Source: Lachnospira multipara ATCC 19207 (GTDB lineage: Bacteria; Bacillota; Clostridia; Lachnospirales; Lachnospiraceae). Taken from it: DNA of 64,000 bases. The stretch lies in the NCBI RefSeq assembly GCF_000424105.1, contig NZ_AUJG01000002.1, positions 62,001-126,000 of the forward strand, written 5' to 3'. Shown here piece after piece: positions 1 to 8,244 of the stretch. Each line of letters begins with the position of its first letter. Positions within the stretch are counted from its first letter, which is position 1. Position numbers and translations under genes: made by a program. Below the pieces are notes generated by a model, which was not told where the DNA came from, made no database searches, and was given only the letters and a program-made list of their open reading frames with translations.

Positions 1-2176
1 AACAGAGGCTGAGACAACTACAGAGTCTAAGGATGATGCAGCTTCAACAGCTTCAACAGTAAGTCTTGCTAACTATGATAAGACAAATACAACATATTCT
101 GGTTCATATACAGATTTAAGCCAGGCTTCTGATTCAGATTTTGCTAATGCAATTTATGTATCAACATCTGAAGAATTAGTTAATGCTTTAGAAAATGTAG
201 TTGCTGGTCAGGCAATTATTGTGGCTGACGGTAAATATAAGTTTAGCAGTACAATTCTTATTTCAGAAGCTAATAGCGGCAGTGAAGGAAATTATAAGAT
301 TTTACGTGCTGCAGATAATGCAACTGTAGTGCTTGACTTCTCTGCAATGGAAGAGGAATCTTCTAATAGAGGCGTTATACTTGATGGTGATTACTGGTAT
401 GTAAACGGCATTACATTCTATGGTGCTGGTGATAACGGTATGTTACTTTCAGGTAGTAACAACATTATCGAAGGTTGTATTTTTGAAGCAAACCATGATA
501 CTGGTTTACAGCTTTCAAGATATAATACAGCTTATGCTGATATATCACAGTGGCCTTCAAACAACTTAATTTTAAACTGTACTTCATTTGATAACTGTGA
601 TTTAAAGACACAGGAAAATGCAGATGGTTTCGCTGCTAAGTTAACATGTGGTGAAGGCAATGTATTTGATGGTTGTATTTCATATGCTAATTCAGATGAT
701 GGTTGGGATTTATTTGCTAAGAAAACTACAGGACCTATTGGTGTAGTTACAATTAGAAACTGTGTAGCCTTTGCAAATGGTAAGACTAGTTCAGGAACAT
801 CTTTTGGTAGTGGCGATATGAATGGATTTAAGCTTGGTGGTTCTGGCGTTGGAACTGCTCATTACGTATTTAACTGTTTAGCTTTTAATAATGGTGCTAC
901 AGGATTTACAGATAATAACAATCCTTCAAATCTTACAATTATGAACTGTACAGCAGCTTCTAATGGCGGTGGTGATTCAAGTAAGGCTAACTTTATGTGT
1001 TACAGATCAGCATCAGGAGCTCTTTATAAGAACCTTGTTTCTTATAACAATTCTGGCAGTGATAAGTTTACTGGTGTAATTTCTTCATCAGTTGTATCTT
1101 ATAATAAGAAAAATTACATTTTTAAAACATCTCTTGGTGTTTCAGTTAACAATAGCAGCAAGCTAAGTAGCTTAGCTTCAGCAGCTTACACATTATCAGC
1201 TTCTTCATTTAAGAATGCTAATAACAACATTTCAGTAAATCAGGATATTGATAGTTTATTTAGAAATGCTGATGGCACAATCAATGTAAATGGTTTATAT
1301 GAAACTGAAGCAACTAGTGATATTAGCTCACTTGGTGCACACTACAATGTAGCAAGTCAGAAGATTACACTCCTTTCTTCAAGCAGCACAGAGCCTGCAA
1401 CAGAAGAGAGCACAGAGGCTTCAACAGAGGAATCAACAGAGGCTCCAACAGAGGAATCAACAGAAGCACCAACAGAGGCTTCAACAGAGGAATCTACAGA
1501 GGCACCAACAGAGGCACCAACAGAGGCAACAGAAGCTTCAACAGAGGAATCAACAGAGGCACCAACAGAGGCAACAGAAGCTTCAACAGAGGAATCAACA
1601 GAGGCTCCAACACAGGCTCAGGAAGAGACTTCAACAGAAGTAGCTGCTGACACGGATACTGCTTATGAGATGCTTGAAGGCGATGGCGTTACAGTTACAG
1701 GAACTGAAAAGCTTGTATTAAGATCTAGCGCATCTTTTGATTTATTCCTTGGTGTTAAGGTAGATGGCGTGCTTATTGATCCTTCAAACTATGTTGCTTA
1801 CTCAGGTTCTACAATAGTTGAAATTAGCGCAGATTACATGGCTAGCTTATCAGCTGGTGTTCATGAATTTATAATCCTTTCAAAGGATGGTAGCGCTAGC
1901 ACAAATGTAACAATCACTGCTAATGCTGCAGGTGAAGTTGCAGCTGATACAGATGTAGTTACTGCTAATGATGAAATAGTTTTAGCAGACACAACAGTAA
2001 CAACAACTAATAATTCAGCAAACACAACAACTAACAATTCAGCAGATACAACAGCTACATCAACTTCACAAACAGGAGATACAGCTAATGTAATTCCTTA
2101 CATCATCCTCCTTGTAATTGCAGGGGTTGCAATTGCAGTAGGTGTGGTAGTAAGTATTAAGAAGAAGCATAACTAA
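1..2176 (+). CDS. Cell-wall-anchored pectate lyase, family PL9 (5' end cut by window)
   Basis: The reading frame is open from base 2, so the GTG at 221 is internal and the signal peptide lies outside the window. This is a secreted right-handed beta-helix enzyme that cleaves polygalacturonate by beta-elimination. The family 9 active site is visible: DGFAAKL (Asp at 623-625), SDDGWD (Asp codons at 695, 698 and 707) and NGFKLGG (Lys at 830-832). The spacing between the four Asp residues equals that of the calcium ligands D209/D233/D234/D237 of Dickeya Pel9A; the Lys matches its catalytic Lys with about five extra residues before it. A Thr/Glu/Ser/Pro linker (about 1385-1630) is followed by an Ig-like module (about 1660-1910), a second Ser/Thr/Asn linker, a SQTGD sortase-type signal, a membrane helix and a KKKHN tail. 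The product is therefore probably attached to the cell wall. A strong terminator follows. Confidence 0.85.
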   Translation, partial: TEAETTTESKDDAASTASTVSLANYDKTNTTYSGSYTDLSQASDSDFANAIYVSTSEELVNALENVVAGQAIIVADGKYKFSSTILISEANSGSEGNYKILRAADNATVVLDFSAMEEESSNRGVILDGDYWYVNGITFYGAGDNGMLLSGSNNIIEGCIFEANHDTGLQLSRYNTAYADISQWPSNNLILNCTSFDNCDLKTQENADGFAAKLTCGEGNVFDGCISYANSDDGWDLFAKKTTGPIGVVTIRNCVAFANGKTSSGTSFGSGDMNGFKLGGSGVGTAHYVFNCLAFNNGATGFTDNNNPSNLTIMNCTAASNGGGDSSKANFMCYRSASGALYKNLVSYNNSGSDKFTGVISSSVVSYNKKNYIFKTSLGVSVNNSSKLSSLASAAYTLSASSFKNANNNISVNQDIDSLFRNADGTINVNGLYETEATSDISSLGAHYNVASQKITLLSSSSTEPATEESTEASTEESTEAPTEESTEAPTEASTEESTEAPTEAPTEATEASTEESTEAPTEATEASTEESTEAPTQAQEETSTEVAADTDTAYEMLEGDGVTVTGTEKLVLRSSASFDLFLGVKVDGVLIDPSNYVAYSGSTIVEISADYMASLSAGVHEFIILSKDGSASTNVTITANAAGEVAADTDVVTANDEIVLADTTVTTTNNSANTTTNNSADTTATSTSQTGDTANVIPYIILLVIAGVAIAVGVVVSIKKKHN
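1385..1630 (+). repeat. Thr/Glu/Ser linker repeats with an exact 45-bp tandem duplication
   Basis: In-frame low-complexity repeats encode blocks such as STEE, APTE and ATEA in the linker of the pectate lyase. Bases 1516-1560 and 1561-1605 are identical, giving the same 15 residues twice in a row. The segment is a flexible, probably wall-spanning spacer that can change length by slippage or recombination. Confidence 0.9.
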
Positions 2177-2288
2177 TTACTAATTAAAGATAACAAGAAG
2201 AAAATATTGTGGGTCAATAATGTGTAGTAAAAAACTACAGCTAGACCATTAAAATTGCTTGCAAGATTTTACTTCTCCTAATATTTTT

Positions 2289-2322
2289 GAAAACGGGGTT
2301 TAAGACCCCGTTTTCTGTTTTT
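2289..2322 (+). terminator. Intrinsic terminator of the pectate lyase gene
   Basis: A perfect 10-bp stem (2289-2298 with 2306-2315, GAAAACGGGG arm) and a 7-base loop are followed by a T-rich stretch, about 110 bases after the stop codon. Confidence 0.85.
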
Positions 2323-2515
2323 ATGGTTGTTAAAAATGAAATTAATTCATGTAAAGAGCAGGCTTTAAATCAATGTTTAAAGTTGTGTTATTTTCGTATT
2401 GCCTAAGTAAATTTTTATGATAAAATTATATGGAAAATGGCTTGCCAAATAGCTTTTATTATGATAATATTCTTTAGTGAAAATACAAATGTCCGCCACA
2501 GAAAGACAAAAGGAT

Positions 2516-2550
2516 AAAGAGTGTTTTTGAACTCTTTTATTGTATTTTTT
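2516..2550 (+). terminator. Weak hairpin with T-tract in the asd leader
   Basis: A 7-bp stem (AAAGAGT 2516-2522 with ACTCTTT 2531-2537) is followed by TATTGTATTTTTT about 50 bases before asd. It could end a short leader transcript or be a weak attenuator. The remaining 2323-2515 holds no gene I can support. No lysine riboswitch core was recognised. Confidence 0.35.
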
Positions 2551-2602
2551 AGGAATTATGTAGTAAATGTCTAAGTTAAGTGGCAGAGGAAAGAGGTAGA
2601 CG

Positions 2603-3691
2603 ATGAGTGAGAAATTAAGAGTTGGTATTCTTGGTGGTACAGGTATGGTAGGACAGAGATTCATTACATTACTTGAGAATCATCCTTGGTTTGAAGTAGT
2701 ATTACTTGCAGCTTCAGGACGTTCAGCAGGAAAGTCTTATGAGGAGGCTGTTGATGGACGTTGGAAGATGACTACTCCAATGCCTGAATTTGTTAAGAAG
2801 ATGCCAGTTTATGATATGGATAAGGATTTTGATAAGATCGTTGAGTCAGTTGATTTTGTATTCTGTGCAGTTAATATGCCAAAGAATGAAATCAAGGCTT
2901 TAGAGGAAAGATATGCTAAGGCAGAAGTTCCTGTAGTTTCTAATAACAGTGCTAACCGTTGGACAGAGGATGTTCCTATGGTAGTACCTGAAATTAACCC
3001 AGAGCACTTAGAGGTTATTGAGGCTCAGAGAAAGAGACTTGGTACTAAGAGAGGCTTTATCTGTGTTAAGCCTAACTGTTCAATTCAGAGCTATACACCA
3101 GCTTTAAATGCTTTAAAGGAATTTGGTCCTAAGCTTGTAGTTGCTACAACATATCAGGCTATTTCAGGTGCTGGTAAGACATTTGCTCAGTGGCCAGAGA
3201 TGGTTGAGAACATCATCCCATACATTGGTGGTGAAGAAGAAAAGTCTGAGAAGGAACCTCTTAGATTATGGGGTGAAGTAAAGGATGGTAAGGTAGTTCC
3301 AGCTACAACACCACAGATTACTTGCCAGTGTATCAGAGTTCCAGTTCTTGATGGACATACAGCTGCAGTATTTGTTAACTTCGAGAAGAAGCCAACAAAG
3401 GAACAGATCATTGAAAAGTGGAGAAACTTCAAGGGAGTTCCACAGGAATTAGAGCTTCCAAGCGCTCCAAAGCACTTTATCCAGTACTTAGAAGAAGATG
3501 ACCGTCCACAGGTTAAGTTAGATGTTAACTATGAGAACGGTATGGGCGTTTCTCTTGGTAGATTAAGAGAAGATGCTGTATTTGACTATAAGTTTGTTGG
3601 TTTATCACACAACACACTTAGAGGTGCAGCAGGTGGTGCCGTATTAATCGCTGAGTTACTTAAGGCAAAGGGCTATATTACAGCTAAGTAA
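2603..3691 (+). CDS. asd: Aspartate-semialdehyde dehydrogenase
   Basis: A 362-residue cytosolic enzyme that reduces aspartyl phosphate to aspartate semialdehyde with NADPH. This is the branch point for lysine/diaminopimelate, threonine and methionine. The N-terminus carries the nucleotide-binding GILGGTGMVGQRF. The catalytic cysteine is in VKPNCSIQS, and the C-terminal GLSHNTLRGAAGG is typical. The sequence resembles the archaeal/yeast-type branch of Asd rather than the E. coli type, judged from the short YEEAVDGRWKM region and overall length. The ATG at 2603 follows a GAGGAAAGAGG ribosome site. It stands alone, ended by a terminator at 3727. metA in this window uses the same pathway downstream. 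Confidence 0.93.
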   Translation: MSEKLRVGILGGTGMVGQRFITLLENHPWFEVVLLAASGRSAGKSYEEAVDGRWKMTTPMPEFVKKMPVYDMDKDFDKIVESVDFVFCAVNMPKNEIKALEERYAKAEVPVVSNNSANRWTEDVPMVVPEINPEHLEVIEAQRKRLGTKRGFICVKPNCSIQSYTPALNALKEFGPKLVVATTYQAISGAGKTFAQWPEMVENIIPYIGGEEEKSEKEPLRLWGEVKDGKVVPATTPQITCQCIRVPVLDGHTAAVFVNFEKKPTKEQIIEKWRNFKGVPQELELPSAPKHFIQYLEEDDRPQVKLDVNYENGMGVSLGRLREDAVFDYKFVGLSHNTLRGAAGGAVLIAELLKAKGYITAK

Positions 3692-3726
3692 TTGTAGATT
3701 TAAGACTTTTGAATAATAAATTTTAC

Positions 3727-3783
3727 AAAGGGCAAAGATAGGACTTTACACTAATTAAAAGTCTTATTCTTGCCCTTTTTTAT
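3727..3783 (+). terminator. Intrinsic terminator of asd
   Basis: Arms 3727-3744 and 3761-3778 pair at 15 or more of 18 positions (AAAGGGCAA against TTGCCCTTT at the base) and are followed directly by a T-run. Confidence 0.8.
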
Positions 3784-3840
3784 TCTTAAAATGTCTTGAT
3801 AAAAGCCTCGCTTTAGTTTAAACTTAAATTTAGATTTAGT

Positions 3841-4003
3841 TGAACGCAGTGTAAGCAATCCCCCGCTTCAAAAGCGTAAGCTTTAAGCGGGGGTATAAAG
3901 CTTACTAGGTGTCAGAAGGGGTTAAAGCCCCTTCTGACAGGTGGCACAAAGTGTCACTGCGTTCATGAGGAAGTAGCGAAGCGGATTCCGAATGTCCGCT
4001 TTA
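3841..4003 (+). repeat. Structured intergenic repeat, copy A (163 bp)
   Basis: First of three near-identical copies (others at 33456 and 48957). The fold visible in the sequence is an 11-bp closing stem (TGAACGCAGTG 3841-3851 with CACTGCGTTCA 3955-3965). It encloses a GTAAGC/GCTTAC stem with an inner CCCCCGCTT/AAGCGGGGG stem capped by AAAGC-GTAA-GCTTT, and a perfect 12-bp hairpin (TGTCAGAAGGGG arm). An alternative GTGGCAC/GTGTCAC hairpin overlaps the closing stem. A 3' hairpin (AAGCGGA/TCCGCTT) follows the closing stem. GC is well above the surroundings. There is no open frame and no terminal inverted repeat or target duplication that I can see. I do not recognise a named family; REP/BIME-like, MITE-like or structured RNA are all possible. 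Confidence 0.9.
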
Positions 4004-4046
4004 ATTTAATAATTCATTTTTTCATAAATAATTAGGGAGGGATTTT

Positions 4047-4652
4047 ATGAAAAGTAATCATTTCTATGCCATGTTGTCTAGAATGAAGTACATCAACCGT
4101 TGGGGTCTAATGCGCAACACTAGGGAAGAAAACCTTAGTGAGCATAGTTTAGAGGTTGCCTTCATTGCACACGCACTGGGCGTCATTAATAACGAAATTT
4201 TTGGCGGGACAATTAATGCCGAAAGATTAGCTATTCTTGCTATGTACCACGATGTTACAGAAATTATAACAGGAGATATGCCAACTCCAGTAAAGTACTA
4301 TTCTCCAGTAATTAGAAATGCCTATAAGGAAGTAGAGCATGTGGCAAAGGACGAGATTTTAACAGGCTTGCCCCTTAATTTACGAAAGGTTTATGAGCCA
4401 CTTTTACTTGAGACTAGTAAGGAAGAGGAGCTCTGGGCTTATGTTAAGGCTGCAGATAAGATTTCAGCCTATATAAAATGTATCGAAGAAATTAACACTG
4501 GAAACCTAGATTTTTCAAAAGCTAAGGAGTCTACTTATCAAGCTATTTTAAAGCTTGACTTAAAGGAAGCGAATTATTTTCTTGAAGAATATATTCCAGC
4601 TTATAGTCTCACACTTGATGAGTCTAAGAATGAGGAAGAGGATAATAACTAG
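4047..4652 (+). CDS. yfbR: 5'-deoxynucleotidase, YfbR family (HD domain)
   Basis: A 201-residue soluble HD-domain enzyme that removes the 5' phosphate from deoxyribonucleoside monophosphates, so it takes part in nucleotide salvage and dNTP balance. It aligns over its whole length with E. coli YfbR from memory, including SHFFA/NRW/LMRN at the start, GDMPTPVKY, and LDE near the end. The metal ligands fall at identical positions: His33 (SEHSLEVA), His68-Asp69 (AMYHD) and Asp137 (AADKISAY). A GGGAGG site precedes the ATG. The gene lies 27 bases before an ATPase gene, with which it is probably co-transcribed. Confidence 0.9.
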   Translation: MKSNHFYAMLSRMKYINRWGLMRNTREENLSEHSLEVAFIAHALGVINNEIFGGTINAERLAILAMYHDVTEIITGDMPTPVKYYSPVIRNAYKEVEHVAKDEILTGLPLNLRKVYEPLLLETSKEEELWAYVKAADKISAYIKCIEEINTGNLDFSKAKESTYQAILKLDLKEANYFLEEYIPAYSLTLDESKNEEEDNN

Positions 4653-4679
4653 AATATTTAGCTAGAGGGAGAAAGAATT

Positions 4680-6107
4680 ATGCTACTAGGAAGAAGCACA
4701 GAATTAAGCAAATTAAACGATGGTTATACATGTAATGAAAGTACACTTACTATTTGCTATGGTAGAACAAATATAGGTAAAACAAGCCTTATGAGAGAGT
4801 TTATAAAGGACAAGGATGCTTTTTATTACCTTGCTTGTCAGGCATCAGAGGAAGAGCAGATAAGGCTTTTAAGAAAAGAAATGATAGAATCTAACCTCAT
4901 TAGTAAGAGTGAGGATATGGAGATAGATTTTGATAAAGAAAAGGAAAAATTAAAGCTTCCAAAGAAGGATATGTATAGTGAATATGCACATTTGCTAAAT
5001 AATATTACAAAGCTTTCAGGGGACACTAAGCTTGTAATCATTGAGGAATTCCAAAATATCGTCAAGTCTAACAAGGACTTTATGGCAGTAATTAATGCCA
5101 TGGTTTCAGGTAAGCTCTTTGATGATAAGGTTTGCATAATCCTTACAAGTTCTTCTATTAGCTGGGTGGAAAATAGTATGGTTAAGGCAATCGGTGAGAA
5201 TGCTAACGCAATAAGTGCCTTCCTTAAGCTAAAGGAACTTGATTTTGTAGATATAGTTAGAATGTTTCCAAAGCACTCTGTCCTTGATGATTTGGCAATT
5301 TATGCCATTACAGGAGGCGTGCCAGGTTATTTAAGTGAGTTAAGCGACAAGCTAAGCCTTGAGGAGAATATTATTGAAAATGTATTAAAGCCTGGAAAGT
5401 TACTTTATAACGAGGGAGCAAACTACATTAAAGAGGAGCTTCGTGAGACTTCTCTTTATAATACAATCTTATACTGTGTGGCAAACGGCGAGAATAAGTT
5501 AAACGAGCTACATATGCACACAGGCTTTGGTAGAGATAAGATTAGCGTTTATCTAAAGAATTTAATTGAGCGTGAAGTGGTGGAGAAGGTCTTTTCTTAT
5601 GATATTGCTGGTAAAGAGCACACAAGAAAGGGCTTATATAACATAAAGTCAGGCTACACAAAGTTTTGGTTTAAGTACATTTATGCCAATGAATCAAGAC
5701 TTTCAAAGCTAGGTGCTAAGGAATTTTATGACAAATACATCGCTCCAACAATTTATGAGTTTGCAGGAGAGGCCTTTGTTACTGTAGGTACTGAGTTTAT
5801 CGAACTTCTTGATTCTATGGGCAAGCTTGAAATTAAGATTAACAGCCGTTCTAGATGGTGGGGTAAAGATGGCAATATTGACATTATTGTTAGCGATGCT
5901 GCCGGTAAGTTCTTAGTTGGTAAGTGCAATTGGTCTGATGAGGCCTTTAGTATGGAGGAGTATAATAATCTTTTGGAAAATGTATCTCAAGCCGAGATTA
6001 ATGCAGATTATATCTATCTTTTTGCTAAGGAAGGCTTTTCAGAGGAGATTAATCAGTTATCCCGTCAAAACCCTAATATTAAGCTAATTAGCCTTAATGA
6101 TTTCTAA
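4680..6107 (+). CDS. AAA-type ATPase with DUF234 C-terminal domain
   Basis: A 475-residue protein of the archaeal-type ATPase group common in clostridia. The N-terminus has a Walker A motif, GRTNIGKTSL (about residues 28-37), and a Walker B motif, KLVIIEEFQ. A winged-helix region follows (about 245-320), then the DUF234 domain with the nuclease-like core NIDIIV...FLVGKCNW. In most relatives known to me this motif reads like a PD-(D/E)xK core, GECKW. Here Glu is replaced by Lys and Lys by Asn, so nuclease activity is doubtful. The cellular role of the family is not established. It follows yfbR with a good ribosome site (GAGGGAGA). Confidence 0.75.
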   Translation: MLLGRSTELSKLNDGYTCNESTLTICYGRTNIGKTSLMREFIKDKDAFYYLACQASEEEQIRLLRKEMIESNLISKSEDMEIDFDKEKEKLKLPKKDMYSEYAHLLNNITKLSGDTKLVIIEEFQNIVKSNKDFMAVINAMVSGKLFDDKVCIILTSSSISWVENSMVKAIGENANAISAFLKLKELDFVDIVRMFPKHSVLDDLAIYAITGGVPGYLSELSDKLSLEENIIENVLKPGKLLYNEGANYIKEELRETSLYNTILYCVANGENKLNELHMHTGFGRDKISVYLKNLIEREVVEKVFSYDIAGKEHTRKGLYNIKSGYTKFWFKYIYANESRLSKLGAKEFYDKYIAPTIYEFAGEAFVTVGTEFIELLDSMGKLEIKINSRSRWWGKDGNIDIIVSDAAGKFLVGKCNWSDEAFSMEEYNNLLENVSQAEINADYIYLFAKEGFSEEINQLSRQNPNIKLISLNDF

Positions 6108-6135
6108 AAGGATTTGCTTTAGTTTAAAGGATGGT

Positions 6136-6164
6136 TTTACATTTTTTTAAATTCGTTTTATAAT
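6136..6164 (+). promoter_or_regulatory. Sigma-A promoter for topB operon
   Basis: TTTACA (6136-6141), 17-bp spacer, TATAAT (6159-6164). Expected start is near 6171, about 40 bases before topB. Confidence 0.7.
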
Positions 6165-6210
6165 CTTATGGCGCAGTCTAAGAAAATAATTAAATTAATT
6201 GGAGGAAATA

Positions 6211-8217
6211 ATGGGAAAATCCGTATTTATAGCGGAGAAACCGAGTGTAGCCCAGGAATTTGCCAAGGCGCTACATGTTAGCTTGTCTAGAAGGGACGGA
6301 TACCTTGAGGGTGGAGATGTGATTGTAACTTGGTGTGTTGGACATTTAGTTACAATGAGCTATCCAGAGGCCTATGATCCTAATCTAAAAAGATGGAGTT
6401 TAGATACGATTCCTTTTATTCCACAGGAATACAAGTATGAGGTTTTACCTGCTGTTAAAAAGCAGTTTGATATAGTTAGCTCTTTGCTTAACAGAGAAGA
6501 TGTAGAAACAATTTATGTCTGTACCGATTCGGGACGTGAAGGAGAATACATCTATCGATTAGTCAGACAGGAAGCTAAGGTTACTGGTAAGAAAGAAAAG
6601 AGAGTTTGGATTGATTCTCAGACAGAGGAGGAAATCCAAAAGGGTATAAAGAATGCCAAGGACATTTCTGAATATAATAATCTTTCCGATGCCGCTTATT
6701 TAAGGGCTAAGGAAGACTACCTAATGGGTATTAATTTTTCAAGAGTCTTAACTCTTAAATATGGAAGAAATGTGGCAAATTACCTACACGAGGATAGAGC
6801 AAGTATTGCAGTTGGTCGAGTTATGACCTGCGTACTTGGTATGGTGGTTAAAAGAGAACGTGAAATTAGAGCTTTCGTAAAGACACCCTTTTATCGTGTT
6901 ATAGGTAGTGCCAACCTTGAAGGACACAAGTTTGATGCAGAATGGAAGGTAAGTGAGAAGAGTAAGTACTATAACACTCCTTATCTTTATAATGACAAGG
7001 GCTTTAAAGATAAGGAAAAGGCTACTGAGCTTTTAAATTTTCTATCAGATCCTTTGCCACAAACAGCGGTGGTTGAGTCCATTGAAAGAAAGAAGGAGAC
7101 GAAAAATCCTCCACTTTTATACAACCTAGCTGAAATTCAGAACGAGTGTAGTAAGCTTTTTAAAATCAGTCCTGATCAGACACTTAATATCATTCAGGAA
7201 TTATACGAGAAAAAGCTTGTAACATATCCTAGAACTGACGCGAGAGTGCTCTCAACCGCCATTTCTAAGGAGATTAATAAAAATATTGCTGGTCTTCGTA
7301 ATTTCGCCCCTGTGAAGGAATTTGCAAGCGAAATACTAGAAAAGGAAAGCTTTAAGGGCATTGAAAAGACAAGATATTGTAATGACAAGGCTATTACAGA
7401 CCATTATGCTATTATACCAACAGGTCAGGGCTTTAATAATTTAGGCAGTCTCTCGCAGACAGCACTAAAGACCTATGAAGTAATATGCAGAAGGTTTTTA
7501 AGCATTTTCTATCCAGCAGCTATTTATCAAAGAGTAGCAATGAACTTAAATGTTAAGGATGAAAATTTATATGCATCCTTTAAGACATTAGCGGACGAGG
7601 GCTATTTAAAGGTAGCGAAGAACTCATTTTCAAAGGCTTCTAAGGCTAGTAAATCAGAAGAAGATGAAGCTGATGAGGATATTAATGATACAGCTTTCTT
7701 TGAACTATTGAAAAAGATTAGAAAAGGGGCTAATATAGACTTTACTGAGTTTAATATAAAGGAAGGCGAAACAAGCCCTCCAAAGAGATATTCTTCTGGT
7801 TCAATGATTCTTGCCATGGAAAATGCAGGACAGTTAATTGAAGATGAAGAACTCAGAGCTCAAATAAAAGGTAGCGGTATTGGTACTTCTGCCACAAGAG
7901 CAGAAATTTTAAAAAAGCTAGAGACAAAGAAATATATTTCTATAGCTAAGAAGACTCAGATCATTACTCCAAGCCTTTTTGGAGAGATAATTTATGATGT
8001 AGTGGCTAATTCGATTAAGGCCTTGTTAAACCCGGAACTTACCGCAAGTTGGGAGAAGGGCTTGACAATGGTTGCCAATGGCGACATTACAGCAGATGAA
8101 TACATGGAAAAGATGAATGCATTTGTTGTTCGCAGAACTAATGGCGTTAAGATGCTTAATAATCAAGGCATGCTTTATGGCTTGTTTAATGAAAGCGCGA
8201 AGAATTACAAGAAATAG
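6211..8217 (+). CDS. topB: DNA topoisomerase III (type IA)
   Basis: A 668-residue type IA topoisomerase that relaxes and decatenates DNA through a transient 5'-phosphotyrosine link. The Toprim domain begins VFIAEKPSVAQEFAKAL and has the acidic motif CTDSGREGEYIYR. The catalytic Tyr is residue 339 in LVTYPRTDAR. GIGTSATRAEIL is the conserved region after it. No C-terminal zinc ribbons are present, as is usual for Gram-positive TopB. A TTG lies upstream in frame at 6199, but GGAGG at 6201-6205 fits the ATG at 6211. It leads a run with glmS, the beta-helix gene and the Gre factor, spaced by 17-27 bases. Confidence 0.92.
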   Translation: MGKSVFIAEKPSVAQEFAKALHVSLSRRDGYLEGGDVIVTWCVGHLVTMSYPEAYDPNLKRWSLDTIPFIPQEYKYEVLPAVKKQFDIVSSLLNREDVETIYVCTDSGREGEYIYRLVRQEAKVTGKKEKRVWIDSQTEEEIQKGIKNAKDISEYNNLSDAAYLRAKEDYLMGINFSRVLTLKYGRNVANYLHEDRASIAVGRVMTCVLGMVVKREREIRAFVKTPFYRVIGSANLEGHKFDAEWKVSEKSKYYNTPYLYNDKGFKDKEKATELLNFLSDPLPQTAVVESIERKKETKNPPLLYNLAEIQNECSKLFKISPDQTLNIIQELYEKKLVTYPRTDARVLSTAISKEINKNIAGLRNFAPVKEFASEILEKESFKGIEKTRYCNDKAITDHYAIIPTGQGFNNLGSLSQTALKTYEVICRRFLSIFYPAAIYQRVAMNLNVKDENLYASFKTLADEGYLKVAKNSFSKASKASKSEEDEADEDINDTAFFELLKKIRKGANIDFTEFNIKEGETSPPKRYSSGSMILAMENAGQLIEDEELRAQIKGSGIGTSATRAEILKKLETKKYISIAKKTQIITPSLFGEIIYDVVANSIKALLNPELTASWEKGLTMVANGDITADEYMEKMNAFVVRRTNGVKMLNNQGMLYGLFNESAKNYKK

Positions 8218-8244
8218 TGGCTATTATCAAGGAGGATATTTTTT

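Noticed and set aside
1385-1630. CRISPR-like repetition
   Set aside because: The repeats are in frame, encode a Thr/Glu/Ser linker and have no unique spacers.
2323-2602. Lysine riboswitch ahead of asd
   Set aside because: The 280-base leader shows only a weak 7-bp hairpin and none of the L-box core.
2377-2664. 95-codon minus-strand frame over the asd leader
   Set aside because: It overlaps the asd start, has no ribosome site, and its composition does not look like the neighbouring proteins.
3841-4003. Repeat copies as ordinary terminators
   Set aside because: The copies have no T-run after any stem, and asd and the EAL gene each have a separate proper terminator.
8218-8244. glmS ribozyme
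   Set aside because: Only 27 bases lie between topB and glmS, far too short for the ribozyme.
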